Assembly: GCF_026241335.1 (NCBI RefSeq)
Contig: NZ_JAPHAV010000004.1
Location: 1-64,000 of the forward strand
Direction of reading: 5' to 3'
Length of the DNA stretch: 64,000 bases
From: Ochrobactrum chromiisoli
GTDB taxonomy: Bacteria > Pseudomonadota > Alphaproteobacteria > Rhizobiales > Rhizobiaceae
In this document: piece after piece, positions 28,888 through 36,628 of the stretch
Layout: every line of letters starts with the position of its first letter
Numbering within the stretch: the first letter of the stretch is position 1
The notes under the pieces: generated by a model
Databases searched by the model: none
What the model saw: the letters and a program-made list of their open reading frames with translations, nothing else
Told to the model about the DNA's origin: nothing
Program-made: the position numbers and the translations under genes

Positions 28888-29799
28888 TCAGGCGTGTGCA
28901 TCCTCAACATGATTGAGTGCCTTTTGCTGTTTGAAAGCTGCAGCCTTGACTGCAGCCTGGACTTTTTCAAAAGCGCGCACTTCGATCTGACGCACGCGTT
29001 CGCGGCTGATTCCGAACTGGCCGGAAAGATCTTCCAGCGTCATTGGATCTTCCGAAAGGCGGCGTGCCTTAAAAATAAGCCGTTCGCGTTCGTTCAGTGT
29101 ATCCATTGCCTGTTCAAGCAGCGAGCGGCGGCTGTCCAGCTCGTCCTGTTCGATCAGAACCTGCTCCTGGCTGCTGCTATCATCGACAAGCCAGTCCTGC
29201 CATTCACCCGATTCACCTTCGGCTGCGCGCAAAGGAGCGTTGAGCGAAGCATCGCCCGACAGACGGCGGTTCATCGAGACCACTTCGTCTTCACTGACCT
29301 GCAGTTTGGTTGCGATCTGTTTGACCTGATCCGGGTTGAGATCACCATCATCGAGCGCCTGAATCTTACTCTTCATCTTGCGCAGATTGAAAAACAGGCG
29401 CTTCTGATTGGCCGTCGTGCCCATCTTCACAAGACTCCACGAGCGCAGGATATATTCCTGGATCGAAGCCTTGATCCACCACATTGCATACGTGGCAAGA
29501 CGGAAACCCCGTTCGGGTTCAAAACGCTTGACTGCCTGCATCAGGCCGACATTGCCTTCGGAAATAACTTCGCCGATTGGCAGGCCATAGCCGCGATAGC
29601 CCATGGCGATTTTTGCCACAAGACGCAGATGGCTTGTCACAAGCTTATGCGCAGCCTTGGGGTCAGCATGTTCATGATAACGCTTCGCCAGCATGTATTC
29701 TTCCTGTGGCTGAAGCATGGGAAAGCGGCGAATTTCTTCCAGATAACGGGTAAGCCCGCCGTCACCGGATGTAATACTTGGAAGACTAACCTGGGCCAT
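28888..29799 (-). CDS. rpoH: RNA polymerase sigma-32 factor (heat shock)
   Basis: A 303-aa group 3 sigma factor. Region 2 shows HLRLVAKIAMGYRGYGLPIGEVISEGNVGLMQAV and the RpoH box is seen in NQKRLFFNLRKMK. The region 4 HTH is MTLEDLSGQFGISRERVRQIEVRAFEKVQ. It directs heat-shock promoters. Start ATG 29799 has a strong AAAGGAGGG site. It is close to the rluD-type gene, the arrangement seen for rpoH1 in other rhizobia, so it is probably the RpoH1 paralogue. Confidence 0.94.
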   Translation of the reverse strand: MAQVSLPSITSGDGGLTRYLEEIRRFPMLQPQEEYMLAKRYHEHADPKAAHKLVTSHLRLVAKIAMGYRGYGLPIGEVISEGNVGLMQAVKRFEPERGFRLATYAMWWIKASIQEYILRSWSLVKMGTTANQKRLFFNLRKMKSKIQALDDGDLNPDQVKQIATKLQVSEDEVVSMNRRLSGDASLNAPLRAAEGESGEWQDWLVDDSSSQEQVLIEQDELDSRRSLLEQAMDTLNERERLIFKARRLSEDPMTLEDLSGQFGISRERVRQIEVRAFEKVQAAVKAAAFKQQKALNHVEDAHA

Positions 29800-30012
29800 A
29801 AAGCACCCTCCTTTATAATTTCAGGTTCCCGTCTGGCGAACCTGTCACGCTGGCTGCCTCCTGCACTTCCTGCGTGAACTTACATATATAGGTATGATTT
29901 TGGCGAAAACACGATCTTTAAACCCATGAAACAATGTGTCACTAGAATGTGAACGCCAGCCGAAATTCGCATGACGGCCGGCTGTTTCCGAGCCGGAATG
30001 ATTGACAGGGCC

Positions 30013-31017
30013 CTATATAGAGTGCTGGCGGAAATTTTCCAGAAGCTGCTGCATATCTTCGGGCATGTCCGCTTCAAAACGCATCAGTTCTTCTGTTGTG
30101 GGGTGGGTGAAGGCAAGAAGCCTTGCGTGCAATGCCTGGCGTTGGAAGCCATTTACGGCATTTTTAAGCGGCTCTGGCAGCTTGTTGGCCTTGGTTTTGT
30201 AGGCGCCGCCATAATCCATATCGCCAACCAGTGGATGACCAATATGGGCCATGTGCACGCGGATCTGGTGTGTTCGGCCTGTTTCAAGACGGCATTCCAC
30301 CAGCGAGGCAAGTGAGGTTGCATCCTCTTGCGGCGCAAATTTTTCAATTGTCGCATAATGGGTGACGGCATGACGGGCATCTTCACGCTCTTCATTGACG
30401 ACAGCCTGCTTGGTGCGATCGCGATGCGAGCGTCCAAGATAGGCGTCGATATAGCCCTGGGGGCGCTCGGTCATGCCCCAGACAAGCGCGAGATACGCGC
30501 GTTCCAGATCGCCATTGCGGCCATGGTCGGCAAATTGCTCACTTAAATGCCGGTGGGCGTGATCGTTCTTGGCAACGACCATCACGCCGCTGGTGTCCTT
30601 ATCCAGACGATGCACAATGCCCGGGCGGCGAACACCGCCGATGCCGGACAAGCTATCGCCACAATGGTATATCAAGGCATTGACCATTGTTCCCGTCCAG
30701 TTGCCATTGCCTGGGTGCACGACAAGCCCCGCGGGCTTATTGATGACAATAAGATCATCGTCCTCAAAGAGAATATCAAGTGGGATGTTCTCGCCTTGCG
30801 GATCGGCCGGTTCAGGCTCGGGCAGCACGACGGTAATCTTCATACCTTCGCGCAGCTTCTGCTTTGCGCTGCTGGCAGGAACACCATCGAGGGTCACATG
30901 GCCCTCAGCAATCAGGGACTGGACGCGACTGCGGGAGAGTTCCGGCCCCAATGCTGCGGCCAACCACTGGTCTAATCTCTTGCCCGTAGCATCCGTGTCG
31001 GCAATTAGTTCTTTCAA
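30013..31017 (-). CDS. rluD: RluA/RluD-family pseudouridine synthase
   Basis: A 334-aa protein. The N-terminal S4 RNA-binding domain (LDQWLAAALGPELSRSRVQSLIAEGHVTLDG) is followed by the catalytic domain with the key Asp in GIVHRLDKDTSGVMVVAK and conserved ECRLETGRTHQIRVH. It isomerises uridines in 23S rRNA (RluD site by family resemblance). The start TTG 31017 (LKELIADT) was preferred because GGGAAGAG lies just upstream. A longer frame to 31086 would overlap the divergent gene at 31074. Confidence 0.88.
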   Translation of the reverse strand: MKELIADTDATGKRLDQWLAAALGPELSRSRVQSLIAEGHVTLDGVPASSAKQKLREGMKITVVLPEPEPADPQGENIPLDILFEDDDLIVINKPAGLVVHPGNGNWTGTMVNALIYHCGDSLSGIGGVRRPGIVHRLDKDTSGVMVVAKNDHAHRHLSEQFADHGRNGDLERAYLALVWGMTERPQGYIDAYLGRSHRDRTKQAVVNEEREDARHAVTHYATIEKFAPQEDATSLASLVECRLETGRTHQIRVHMAHIGHPLVGDMDYGGAYKTKANKLPEPLKNAVNGFQRQALHARLLAFTHPTTEELMRFEADMPEDMQQLLENFRQHSI

Positions 31018-31073
31018 TTGTCTCTTCCCTTCGTTATCACGCGCCACGCGGGTGCATGAACCGGAGTCATTTA

Positions 31074-31553
31074 ATGCAGGATCCACACTATCCCAGATAT
31101 CAGAATCAGCAGGATTCAGGATATCAGGACTATCAGCAGGGCTATTATCCGGACCAACAGCAACCGGAACCCCCGCTTGATCCGGCGATGGAGAAGGTCC
31201 GTCGCAAGATGATCCGTCTGCTTGCGGTTTCCATAGGTGTTATGTTGATTGGTCTTATGGCTGTGCTTGTCGCAGTTGTCTACAAGATCAATCGCGCACC
31301 GGAAACTCCGCCTGCGGCCGAGGCGCGTTCTGACATCCCTGGACAGGTTGCGGAACCTCTTAAGCCGGAGCCTCCAAAGCTGATTGAATCGCAGATTGAG
31401 CTTGCGCCGGGCACACGCTTGCTGTCGCAAAGCCTTTCCGGCGAGATGCTTTCCCTGGAAACGCTTCTGCCGGATGGCGGTACTGAACTCATTATTTATG
31501 ACTATCGCGAATCACGAATTGTGGGGCGCGTTAAGCTTGGTAATGTAGAGTGA
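31074..31553 (+). CDS. small membrane protein, DUF6476-like
   Basis: A 159-aa protein. The N-terminal 40 residues are Gln/Tyr/Pro-rich (HYPRYQNQQDSGYQDYQQG). One membrane helix (LLAVSIGVMLIGLMAVLVAVVY, about residues 47-68) is followed by a periplasmic domain rich in Pro and Glu and ending in a beta-strand-like LIIYDYRESRIVGRVKLG. Start ATG 31074 follows CGGAG. This layout resembles the DUF6476 group (recalled, not searched). Function is unknown. It is divergent from rluD. Confidence 0.72.
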   Translation: MQDPHYPRYQNQQDSGYQDYQQGYYPDQQQPEPPLDPAMEKVRRKMIRLLAVSIGVMLIGLMAVLVAVVYKINRAPETPPAAEARSDIPGQVAEPLKPEPPKLIESQIELAPGTRLLSQSLSGEMLSLETLLPDGGTELIIYDYRESRIVGRVKLGNVE

Positions 31554-31668
31554 ACGGGATTTCCGGGCGGCGGTTTTGCCGCCCATATCATTTCTAGATG
31601 CTGGTCTAGATACTGGCATTGCGCTTTTTCGCGGTCGAGGCTATATCAGCAACGACGATCCAAACTCC

Positions 31669-31743
31669 GCGCCCATCGTCTAGCGGTTAGGACGGCGCCC
31701 TCTCACGGCGCAAACAGGGGTTCGATTCCCCTTGGGCGTACCA
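31669..31743 (+). tRNA. tRNA-Glu(CTC)
   Basis: A full cloverleaf can be drawn. The acceptor GCGCCCA pairs with TGGGCGT (G1-U72 wobble), the D arm is GTCTAGCGGTTAGGAC, and the anticodon stem is GCGCC/GGCGC with loop CTCTCAC, giving anticodon CTC at 31702-31704. The T arm is AGGGG/CCCCT with TTCGATT, and CCA is encoded at 31741-31743. Confidence 0.95.
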
Positions 31744-31872
31744 GTCATCCCAAGTAATTGGCAGACACCAAAGCTGTTTGGAATATAAGCACGCAGGCGT
31801 TCAACAACGGGCATACGATATGCCAAAAGCAGAAAATGCCAGATAACCGGGCTAATACAATCTCGCTGCCCT

Positions 31873-32055
31873 TTAACGGTCGCTGCAATGCCAGCCACCC
31901 GTGGGGTCTGGGCAGCATTTAATCTGCTGCCCATCCCAATAATAATATTTACATTGTTCATCAGATGGTAAGTCAACTCCGGTCTCTGCCAAGCTGATGT
32001 TACCTGCAATTATTAGAATGGAGAAGGCCAGTAAGAATGAAGCATAATTTCCCAT
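31873..32055 (-). CDS. small secreted cysteine-rich protein
   Basis: A 60-aa ORF: MGNYASFLLAFSILIIAGNIS begins a clear signal peptide (cleavage near SLA-ETG), then a 37-residue mature part with four Cys (one single, one CC pair, one single: EQCKYYYW, IKCCPDPTGGWHCSDR). It lies in AT-rich DNA just after tRNA-Glu, on the opposite strand. The ribosome site is weak. No family recognised. The signal peptide and the even number of cysteines make a real exported peptide plausible. Confidence 0.55.
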   Translation of the reverse strand: MGNYASFLLAFSILIIAGNISLAETGVDLPSDEQCKYYYWDGQQIKCCPDPTGGWHCSDR

Positions 32056-32140
32056 GACAGACCCATTTATAAATTAATTTTTATATAAACTATATTATGG
32101 AATTTATTTATTTTAATAAATATTAAACTAAGTAAACTTA

Positions 32141-32332
32141 TTAAAAGCATATATTCCATATGGCGAAAACTGCAGTGCAATATACGGCACAATTCAAGGC
32201 ATCGCGGCCATTCGCTATGCATAGCGCACTATTTTCAGGTTTTAATTGAGATAATGATTCAGCTTCCGCATATTCGGCTGATGTAATACAGATGCACCCA
32301 ATTAATGCTGAAAGTATAACAAATTTACGCAT
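32141..32332 (-). CDS. small secreted cysteine-rich protein
   Basis: A 63-aa ORF starting MRKFVILSALIGCICIT at ATG 32332, preceded by GGGAGGAAATT, an excellent ribosome site. A signal peptide ends near YAEA-ESL. The mature part of about 39 residues carries four Cys (SALCIAN, ALNCAVYC, NICF). Base composition is AT-rich like the neighbouring small secreted gene at 31873, suggesting that both came with the same insertion. No family recognised. Confidence 0.62.
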   Translation of the reverse strand: MRKFVILSALIGCICITSAEYAEAESLSQLKPENSALCIANGRDALNCAVYCTAVFAIWNICF

Positions 32333-32535
32333 TATAATTTCCTCCCATTTATTATTATTGTGCATCCATTTTCTTATTATAAATATATTATTTCAACGGC
32401 AATTTTTCATGAACAAAATATTGGGGTTGGGATAGCGGGATTATATGTCCAAGCGCAGATGCAAAGTGATTTGCTCTTGGTTCGATGTGAGATCAAACTT
32501 TATCATCGAAAAATGAGGATAGCTGGAGCAGAGCC

Positions 32536-32898
32536 ATGAACGGACCGAAAAGGATTATCTCAGCAGTTTCGTTTGTCTTCATGGCGGCATTGCTGGCGGG
32601 TTGCATGGGCAGCCCGTACAATGATGGCTACCGGAATTACGAGCCGTCTTATGGCGGTTATTATGGTGGGTCTACAGTGGTTTATCGGTCTGGACCGAGA
32701 TACAATTCAAGATATTATCGGGATGACCGGTACTATAAAGGGCGCCATTATCGTCGCGGCGACAATTATAACAGACCGCCGCAGCGTCCAGATGATAAAC
32801 CGGATGAACGCCCTGTTGCGAGACCGGCGCCGCCACAAAGCGAAACGAACGTACCGCAGGAAGCTTTGCGCAGGCTTATGCGGTCGAAACAGGAATAA
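32536..32898 (+). CDS. Tyr/Arg-rich lipoprotein
   Basis: A 120-aa predicted lipoprotein with lipobox LLAGC (Cys at about residue 23). The mature chain is low in complexity: Tyr/Gly/Arg repeats (SYGGYYGGSTVVYRS, RYYRDDRYYKGRHYRRGD) then a Pro/Asp/Arg-rich end. The design resembles glycine/tyrosine-rich surface lipoproteins of Rhizobiales. Function is unknown. Start ATG 32536 follows GGAGCAGAG. Confidence 0.7.
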   Translation: MNGPKRIISAVSFVFMAALLAGCMGSPYNDGYRNYEPSYGGYYGGSTVVYRSGPRYNSRYYRDDRYYKGRHYRRGDNYNRPPQRPDDKPDERPVARPAPPQSETNVPQEALRRLMRSKQE

Positions 32899-32935
32899 GT
32901 TTCGGCATTCTGGGCGTCGTCTTGCGAGGCTAAAG

Positions 32936-33083
32936 CATGTTGCGGAAAAGTGGGAACCACCTTCGCGTGAAAATCAGTCCACCGGACTGATTTCTATTCC
33001 CGCTAGGATTTGAGAACGCCGTGCATCTAAACAAGAAGATAGAGCGAGCGTATTGGGTGCGGTTATGCGCGACGCGCTCCAAT
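32936..33083. repeat. extragenic repeat, long copy
   Basis: Starts GCATGTTGCGGAAAAGTGGG and contains a hairpin AATCAGTCCACCGGACTGATT. It ends with AACAAGAAGATAGAGCGAGC...CGCGACGCGCTCCA. It shares its first half with the copy at 33438 and its second half with the copy at 61440. The rest of the gap to 33265 shows nothing recognisable. Confidence 0.65.
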
Positions 33084-33265
33084 CGCTTGCCAGTCCTGAA
33101 AATTTTGCTTTAGGTTGCAAGCTGCCATGCAGAGCGTTGACCTGATCCGTCGAATTGTTACACGCCCAGCTTCATTGGTGGTATGCTTAAAAAAGAGCAC
33201 AATGACCTGAACGGATAACTGTGCAGGTCTGGAACATTCCGCTCTTAAGCAAGAAAGCTTCCATC

Positions 33266-33406
33266 ATGGCAAAAGGCCAAGTACGCAGCAATCGTGAAGT
33301 GCGCAAACCGAAGAAAGACAAATCAGCTTCTGCTGAAAAGGCATCTGGCCCCGCAATCGGGCGCTTCGCAACCCAGATCAAGGAAGCTGAAAAGCAGAAG
33401 AAGTAG
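33266..33406 (+). CDS. small basic protein, unknown function
   Basis: A 46-aa, Lys-rich protein (MAKGQVRSNREVRKPKKDKS...ATQIKEAEKQKK). Such short proteins recur in Rhizobiales genomes, which supports it being real. ATG 33266 is used; a GTG/ATG frame to 33221 is open but less typical. No membrane segment. A role in nucleic-acid or ribosome binding would be a guess from charge alone. Confidence 0.6.
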   Translation: MAKGQVRSNREVRKPKKDKSASAEKASGPAIGRFATQIKEAEKQKK

Positions 33407-33437
33407 TTGACAGAGACTGCTTGCCACATCTGTCTTT

Positions 33438-33540
33438 CCTAGAGCATGTCGCGGAAAAATGAGAACCGCCTTTGCGGGAAAATCAGTCCGCCGGGCTGAT
33501 TTCTATTCCCGCTACGATCCGAGAACGACATGCGTGAAAA
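33438..33540. repeat. extragenic repeat copy
   Basis: AGAGCATGTCGCGGAAAAATG start, hairpin AATCAGTCCGCCGGGCTGATT, and GAGAACGACATGCGTGAAAAC end. It is about 85 percent similar by eye to the first 100 bases of the repeat at 32936. Confidence 0.65.
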
Positions 33541-33596
33541 CAAGGTAGGCGTGGATGTGCCTGCCTATTTGTATAATCCCCATAACGGAGTTTGGT

Positions 33597-33803
33597 ATGA
33601 TTGCAGCCTATATCGGATCTGCTGCGGTGAGTGCCGGTGTGTATCTTTTGTTGAAACGCAAGGCGCGAAAGACGCGGCTTATCATCTCCTGGAGCGTGTT
33701 TCTGGTTCTGTGCGCACTGTTCACCATCTGGTTCATCAACACCGGAGGGGAGTACGGAATTATGGGTAAAAACGGTATTAATCCCGATTGGGCGAGACAA
33801 TAA
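33597..33803 (+). CDS. small membrane protein, unknown function
   Basis: A 68-aa protein with two hydrophobic segments (IAAYIGSAAVSAGVYLLL and LIISWSVFLVLCALFTIWFI) around a basic loop KRKARKTR. ATG 33597 is preceded by CGGAG. It is followed by a similar two-helix protein gene at 33980. No family recognised. Confidence 0.6.
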   Translation: MIAAYIGSAAVSAGVYLLLKRKARKTRLIISWSVFLVLCALFTIWFINTGGEYGIMGKNGINPDWARQ

Positions 33804-33979
33804 CACGCCAGTTTATTTGCTTGGAACCAGCCGGTTCGAATTGACCCTAATCAATGCATTTCTTCAGCAGATAATCGATTATAGCAGCATCGACAGGCAA
33901 TTTTCTTGAGACGTTTTTACGAGGATGGACAAAAGTCGATAGTGCGTATCTATTTGTTGAAACTATACTGGAGGGGATT

Positions 33980-34183
33980 ATGGGGACACGGCTTCAATTG
34001 GCATCGATCATAAGTTCGATTGCGTTTATCGTTTTGATCGGCATCGGCTTTATCGTAATCCTGACAGTGCCGGAGCTTTCACAGAATCCGGCCTATCCTA
34101 TGATCTGGGCAGTGGTTATCAGTGCCATCATCACGCCCATCGTTGGCTGGATAATCGCGATTAAAATACTCAAGACGCGATAA
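33980..34183 (+). CDS. small membrane protein, unknown function
   Basis: A 67-aa protein with two membrane helices (SIAFIVLIGIGFIVILTV and AVVISAIITPIVGWIIAI). The ribosome site GGAGGGG lies just before ATG 33980, so expression is likely. No family recognised. Confidence 0.65.
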   Translation: MGTRLQLASIISSIAFIVLIGIGFIVILTVPELSQNPAYPMIWAVVISAIITPIVGWIIAIKILKTR

Positions 34184-34350
34184 GATCAATCTGCGTGGCG
34201 CTTTCCGATCCGCGTGAAATGCTGCGTCGGCAAACAGGGTTCACATCTGCACCATAACGTCTGGAACGTTGTAAAAATGGGCAGGGAACACAGTTTGTCG
34301 ATTGATCAAACATGCGGATTACAAAATGGCTTGGGGAGATATTCTCTCTT

Positions 34351-34374
34351 CCAGTTGCAAAAATTTGCAACTGG
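34351..34374. promoter_or_regulatory. perfect palindrome upstream of the Fur-family gene
   Basis: Two 11-base arms, CCAGTTGCAAA and TTTGCAACTGG, are separated by AA. The site ends 25 bases before the Fur-family start at 34400. Its inner TTGCAAA/TTTGCAA part resembles the TGCAA-type motifs bound by rhizobial Fur/Mur proteins. Autoregulation is a plausible inference. Confidence 0.55.
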
Positions 34375-34399
34375 CGCCTTGCGGGTGCATAATCAGGCC

Positions 34400-34825
34400 A
34401 TGAGTGAATCGCACAAAAAACCCGATTATGAGCAGGAGCTGAGGCAGGCTGGTATCCGCATTACGCGGCCACGCCGCATCATCCTCAACATATTGACTGA
34501 AACGGAAGATCATCCGGATGCGCTGGAAATTTTCAGGCGCGCTGTTGAGGTTGATAATAGTATTTCATTATCAACCGTTTACAGAACTATGAAGCTGCTG
34601 GAGGAACTTGGGGCTATCCATCGCCATGCCTTCGCTGGCGGTCCATCGCGGTTTGAGCAGGCGAATGGGGCACATCATGACCACATCATCGATATGGATT
34701 CGGGGGAAGTGGTTGAGTTCAGCTCTGAAAAAATAGAAAAATTGCAGGAAGAAATCGCCCGGGCGCTCGGATATGAAATTGTGCATCACCGGCTCGAACT
34801 TTATTGTAAAAAAATCGAATCCTGA
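34400..34825 (+). CDS. Fur-family metalloregulator (Fur/Mur group)
   Basis: A 141-aa regulator. Winged helix: [19 protein letters not shown] and [20 protein letters not shown]. The dimerisation and metal part has [30 protein letters not shown] and ends [14 protein letters not shown]. The HHDH motif and GEVVEF stretch match the rhizobial Fur/Mur proteins, which often sense manganese. No CxxC zinc pairs are visible. The ATG at 34400 lies behind a perfect palindrome, and the longer frame to 34214 crosses it. Confidence 0.87.
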   Translation: MSESHKKPDYEQELRQAGIRITRPRRIILNILTETEDHPDALEIFRRAVEVDNSISLSTVYRTMKLLEELGAIHRHAFAGGPSRFEQANGAHHDHIIDMDSGEVVEFSSEKIEKLQEEIARALGYEIVHHRLELYCKKIES

Positions 34826-34826
34826 C

Positions 34827-34851
34827 GGAACCAAACTTTTGGATATCCGTT
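34827..34851 (+). promoter_or_regulatory. EcfG-type promoter of the candidate small RNA
   Basis: GGAAC (34827-34831), 16 bases, CGTT (34848-34851). This is an exact match to the EcfG general-stress sigma consensus GGAAC-N16/17-CGTT. A start of transcription is expected at about 34858-34861. Confidence 0.7.
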
Positions 34852-34857
34852 CATGTT

Positions 34858-35023
34858 TTCGAGGACCACGATAAGCCCCGCAAGCGGTCCTCATTGGCCA
34901 ACAACAATGTCCCCGTTTGAAGTTGGCTGTGAGAATGTCGCGCAGACGCCCCCCGTTATGTCGCCGACGTTCCGCATCTTTAAGGAAAGCCGTTGTGGTT
35001 CAAACCATGACGGCTTTTCTTTT
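34858..35023 (+). ncRNA. candidate EcfG-dependent small RNA with C-rich loops
   Basis: About 165 nt from the predicted start to the terminator. Hairpin 1: GAGGACC (34861) with GGTCCTC (34886), loop holding CCCC. Hairpin 2: GCCAAC (34897) with GTTGGC (34922), loop holding CCCC. Hairpin 3: GTCG (34937) with CGAC (34965), loop holding CCCCCC (34949-34954). A terminator follows at 34986. The only ORF (82 codons from 34853) has no coding character and no ribosome site. C-rich loops are typical of alphaproteobacterial sRNAs that pair with ribosome sites; GsrN of Caulobacter is the described EcfG/SigT-dependent example. Confidence 0.6.
34986..35023 (+). terminator. intrinsic terminator of the candidate small RNA
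   Basis: AAAGCCGT and ACGGCTTT form the outer stem, TGGTT and AACCA the inner stem. The run TTTTCTTTT follows. Confidence 0.8.
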
Positions 35024-35050
35024 ATGAGTGGGGAAATGTGGGAAGGTCTT

Positions 35051-36061
35051 TCAGGCGTCGAATTGCTCTGCCGGAACGTGCAGGGAATAGACTGCACCTG
35101 AGCCATCAACGCGGTATTCTGCATGTCCGTTCACCGCTTGCGGCACAATGCGCTGCAGGACCGCACTGCCAAAGCGCGGGTCGTGCTGAAACACGTCCGG
35201 CATGGCCGGATTGGTTTCTTTCCAATAAAAGAGCAGTTCGTCTTCGCCTGCATCGGTCTGGAGAATTTTTGCAGAAATGATGACGCGGCCATAAGGAATC
35301 GATAATCCGCCAAAGGATGTTGCATTGACGATCAGCTCGTGCAGAGCAAGGCCGATATGCAGCGCTGCACCCGGAAACAAATAAGGGTTGTCGCCTTCAA
35401 TGCTCAGCCGTTCATCATTGATATCGATATATTTTTCGATTTGGGACTGCACAAGATCGACAAATAAGGCACCGTGCCAGTTGGAATCGGTCACCAGATC
35501 CTGCGAATAGGACAGAGACTGAATGCGTCCGCGAAACTTGAGAAGAAAGTCATCGACAGAATCAGTGAAGCGCGCCGTTTGGCTGGCAATGCTCTGCACA
35601 ATGGCGAGCAGATTTTTCGAGCGATGGCTCACTTCGCGCAACAGGGTTTTTAAAACTTGTTCGCGGCGTTTTAGTTCACTGATTTCCAGCGCCGTTGTAA
35701 CAAGGCCAACAACGTTGCCATTTGCATCAAGATCACAATCAATGTGAAAGTCGATCCAGCGAAGCTTGTCGCCATCATTAATGGCCAGCTCAATATTTTG
35801 TGCCGTTCCGGTTTCGATTGCTGTGCGCTTTGCTTGTTCGAGCCTCGACATTGACGTCGAGAAAATAAAATCACAATCCCGTCCACCCGCTTTCCATTTC
35901 TCCTGCCAATAGCTGGGAATGTTCTCCCCCCAGGCATAAAGCATATCGGGCGTCTGGTAGAGCACGCAGATATTGCTGTTTCGCACAGCGCCCAGCAATG
36001 CGCGCAATCGTGACGCATCAGACTTTGTTTCGTTGAGGGGGGATGGGGTTAACGCGGCCAT
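35051..36061 (-). CDS. PAS domain HWE-family sensor histidine kinase
   Basis: A 336-aa cytoplasmic kinase. A PAS-like sensor (about residues 15-130) includes LYQTPDMLYAWGENIPSYWQ. The HWE/HisKA_2 phosphoacceptor region has His in REVSHRSKNLLAIVQSIASQ, followed by the ATP-binding domain with LALHELIVNAT and the diagnostic FYWKETNP (WxE). It carries no transmembrane helix. HWE kinases commonly phosphorylate PhyR, whose gene lies about 0.6 kb away, so a role in general-stress control is likely. Start ATG 36061 has GAGG five bases upstream; 36079 is an alternative. Confidence 0.85.
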   Translation of the reverse strand: MAALTPSPLNETKSDASRLRALLGAVRNSNICVLYQTPDMLYAWGENIPSYWQEKWKAGGRDCDFIFSTSMSRLEQAKRTAIETGTAQNIELAINDGDKLRWIDFHIDCDLDANGNVVGLVTTALEISELKRREQVLKTLLREVSHRSKNLLAIVQSIASQTARFTDSVDDFLLKFRGRIQSLSYSQDLVTDSNWHGALFVDLVQSQIEKYIDINDERLSIEGDNPYLFPGAALHIGLALHELIVNATSFGGLSIPYGRVIISAKILQTDAGEDELLFYWKETNPAMPDVFQHDPRFGSAVLQRIVPQAVNGHAEYRVDGSGAVYSLHVPAEQFDA

Positions 36062-36274
36062 GAATGCCTCAATTACCATGCGTTGTAGAGTGAAAAGGAA
36101 TGGGTGAATAACAAAAGCTTGGTTGATAAAAACAAGAAGCAACAGGCAATAATTTCAATAATTTTGGATCAACACTGTGATGAATAACCGCGCCGTTGAC
36201 GAAGGTCGTGCAACGGCGCAATTTTTGCTGGCTGCCTTGCAAGGCGGTGAGCCGCCTTGCAAGAGCCGACAGGA

Positions 36275-36439
36275 TTAAGCCTTGCGGATAGCCGAGGCGA
36301 TCAAAGATATGACCAGCAGGGCGAGGAATACGAAGAAAAGAATCTGCGCTATACCCGCTGATGCGCCGGCAATACCGCCAAAGCCCAAAGCGCCTGCGAC
36401 CAGCGCGACGACGAGAAAGACAAGAGCATAATAAAGCAT
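36275..36439 (-). CDS. small membrane protein, DUF1328 (YtjA) family
   Basis: A 54-aa protein with two hydrophobic helices and the pattern [25 protein letters not shown]...[19 protein letters not shown] of DUF1328 proteins. ATG 36439 is preceded by AAGGAGACC. An exact EcfG promoter lies upstream (36471-36496), so it is a member of the general stress regulon, consistent with its place beside phyR. Confidence 0.85.
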   Translation of the reverse strand: MLYYALVFLVVALVAGALGFGGIAGASAGIAQILFFVFLALLVISLIASAIRKA

Positions 36440-36470
36440 TGTGGGTCTCCTTTTCATTGATTGAAAGGGA

Positions 36471-36496
36471 AACGTCTGATCGTTGCTTTTGGTTCC
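36471..36496 (-). promoter_or_regulatory. EcfG-type promoter of the DUF1328 gene
   Basis: Read on the minus strand: GGAAC (36496-36492), 17 bases, CGTT (36474-36471). It ends 32 bases before the DUF1328 start codon. Confidence 0.7.
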
Positions 36497-36569
36497 TCGA
36501 AATAGACAATTTGAAGGTCCAGACTGCAAATAAATCGCGCTTTTTAGCACATAGTTGTCAGTTTAACGC

Positions 36570-36609
36570 TGACACCCCCGCAAGAAGTCATTCTTTGCAG
36601 GGGTGTCAC
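36570..36609 (-). terminator. hairpin downstream of phyR, possible terminator
   Basis: GACACCCC-CGCAAGAA pairs with TTCTTTGC-AGGGGTGTC around a five-base loop. It follows the phyR stop on the minus strand, but no clear T-run follows, so termination is uncertain and it may act in 3'-end stability. Confidence 0.45.
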
Positions 36610-36628
36610 TTTGCGTCACATTTCCAGT

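Noticed and set aside
31720..31743. tRNA-Glu 3' end as an integration (att) site
   Set aside because: No second copy of the tRNA end and no integrase gene were found in the window.
31680..32009. 109-codon minus-strand frame across the tRNA-Glu gene
   Set aside because: It overlaps a fully formed tRNA and a better-supported small secreted gene.
33841..33870. GGAAC near the small membrane protein at 33980 as an EcfG promoter
   Set aside because: No CGTT at 16 or 17 bases downstream of the GGAAC at about 33823.
34853..35101. 82-codon ORF after the EcfG promoter
   Set aside because: No ribosome site, starts before the predicted transcription start, no domain character; hairpins and terminator explain the region better.
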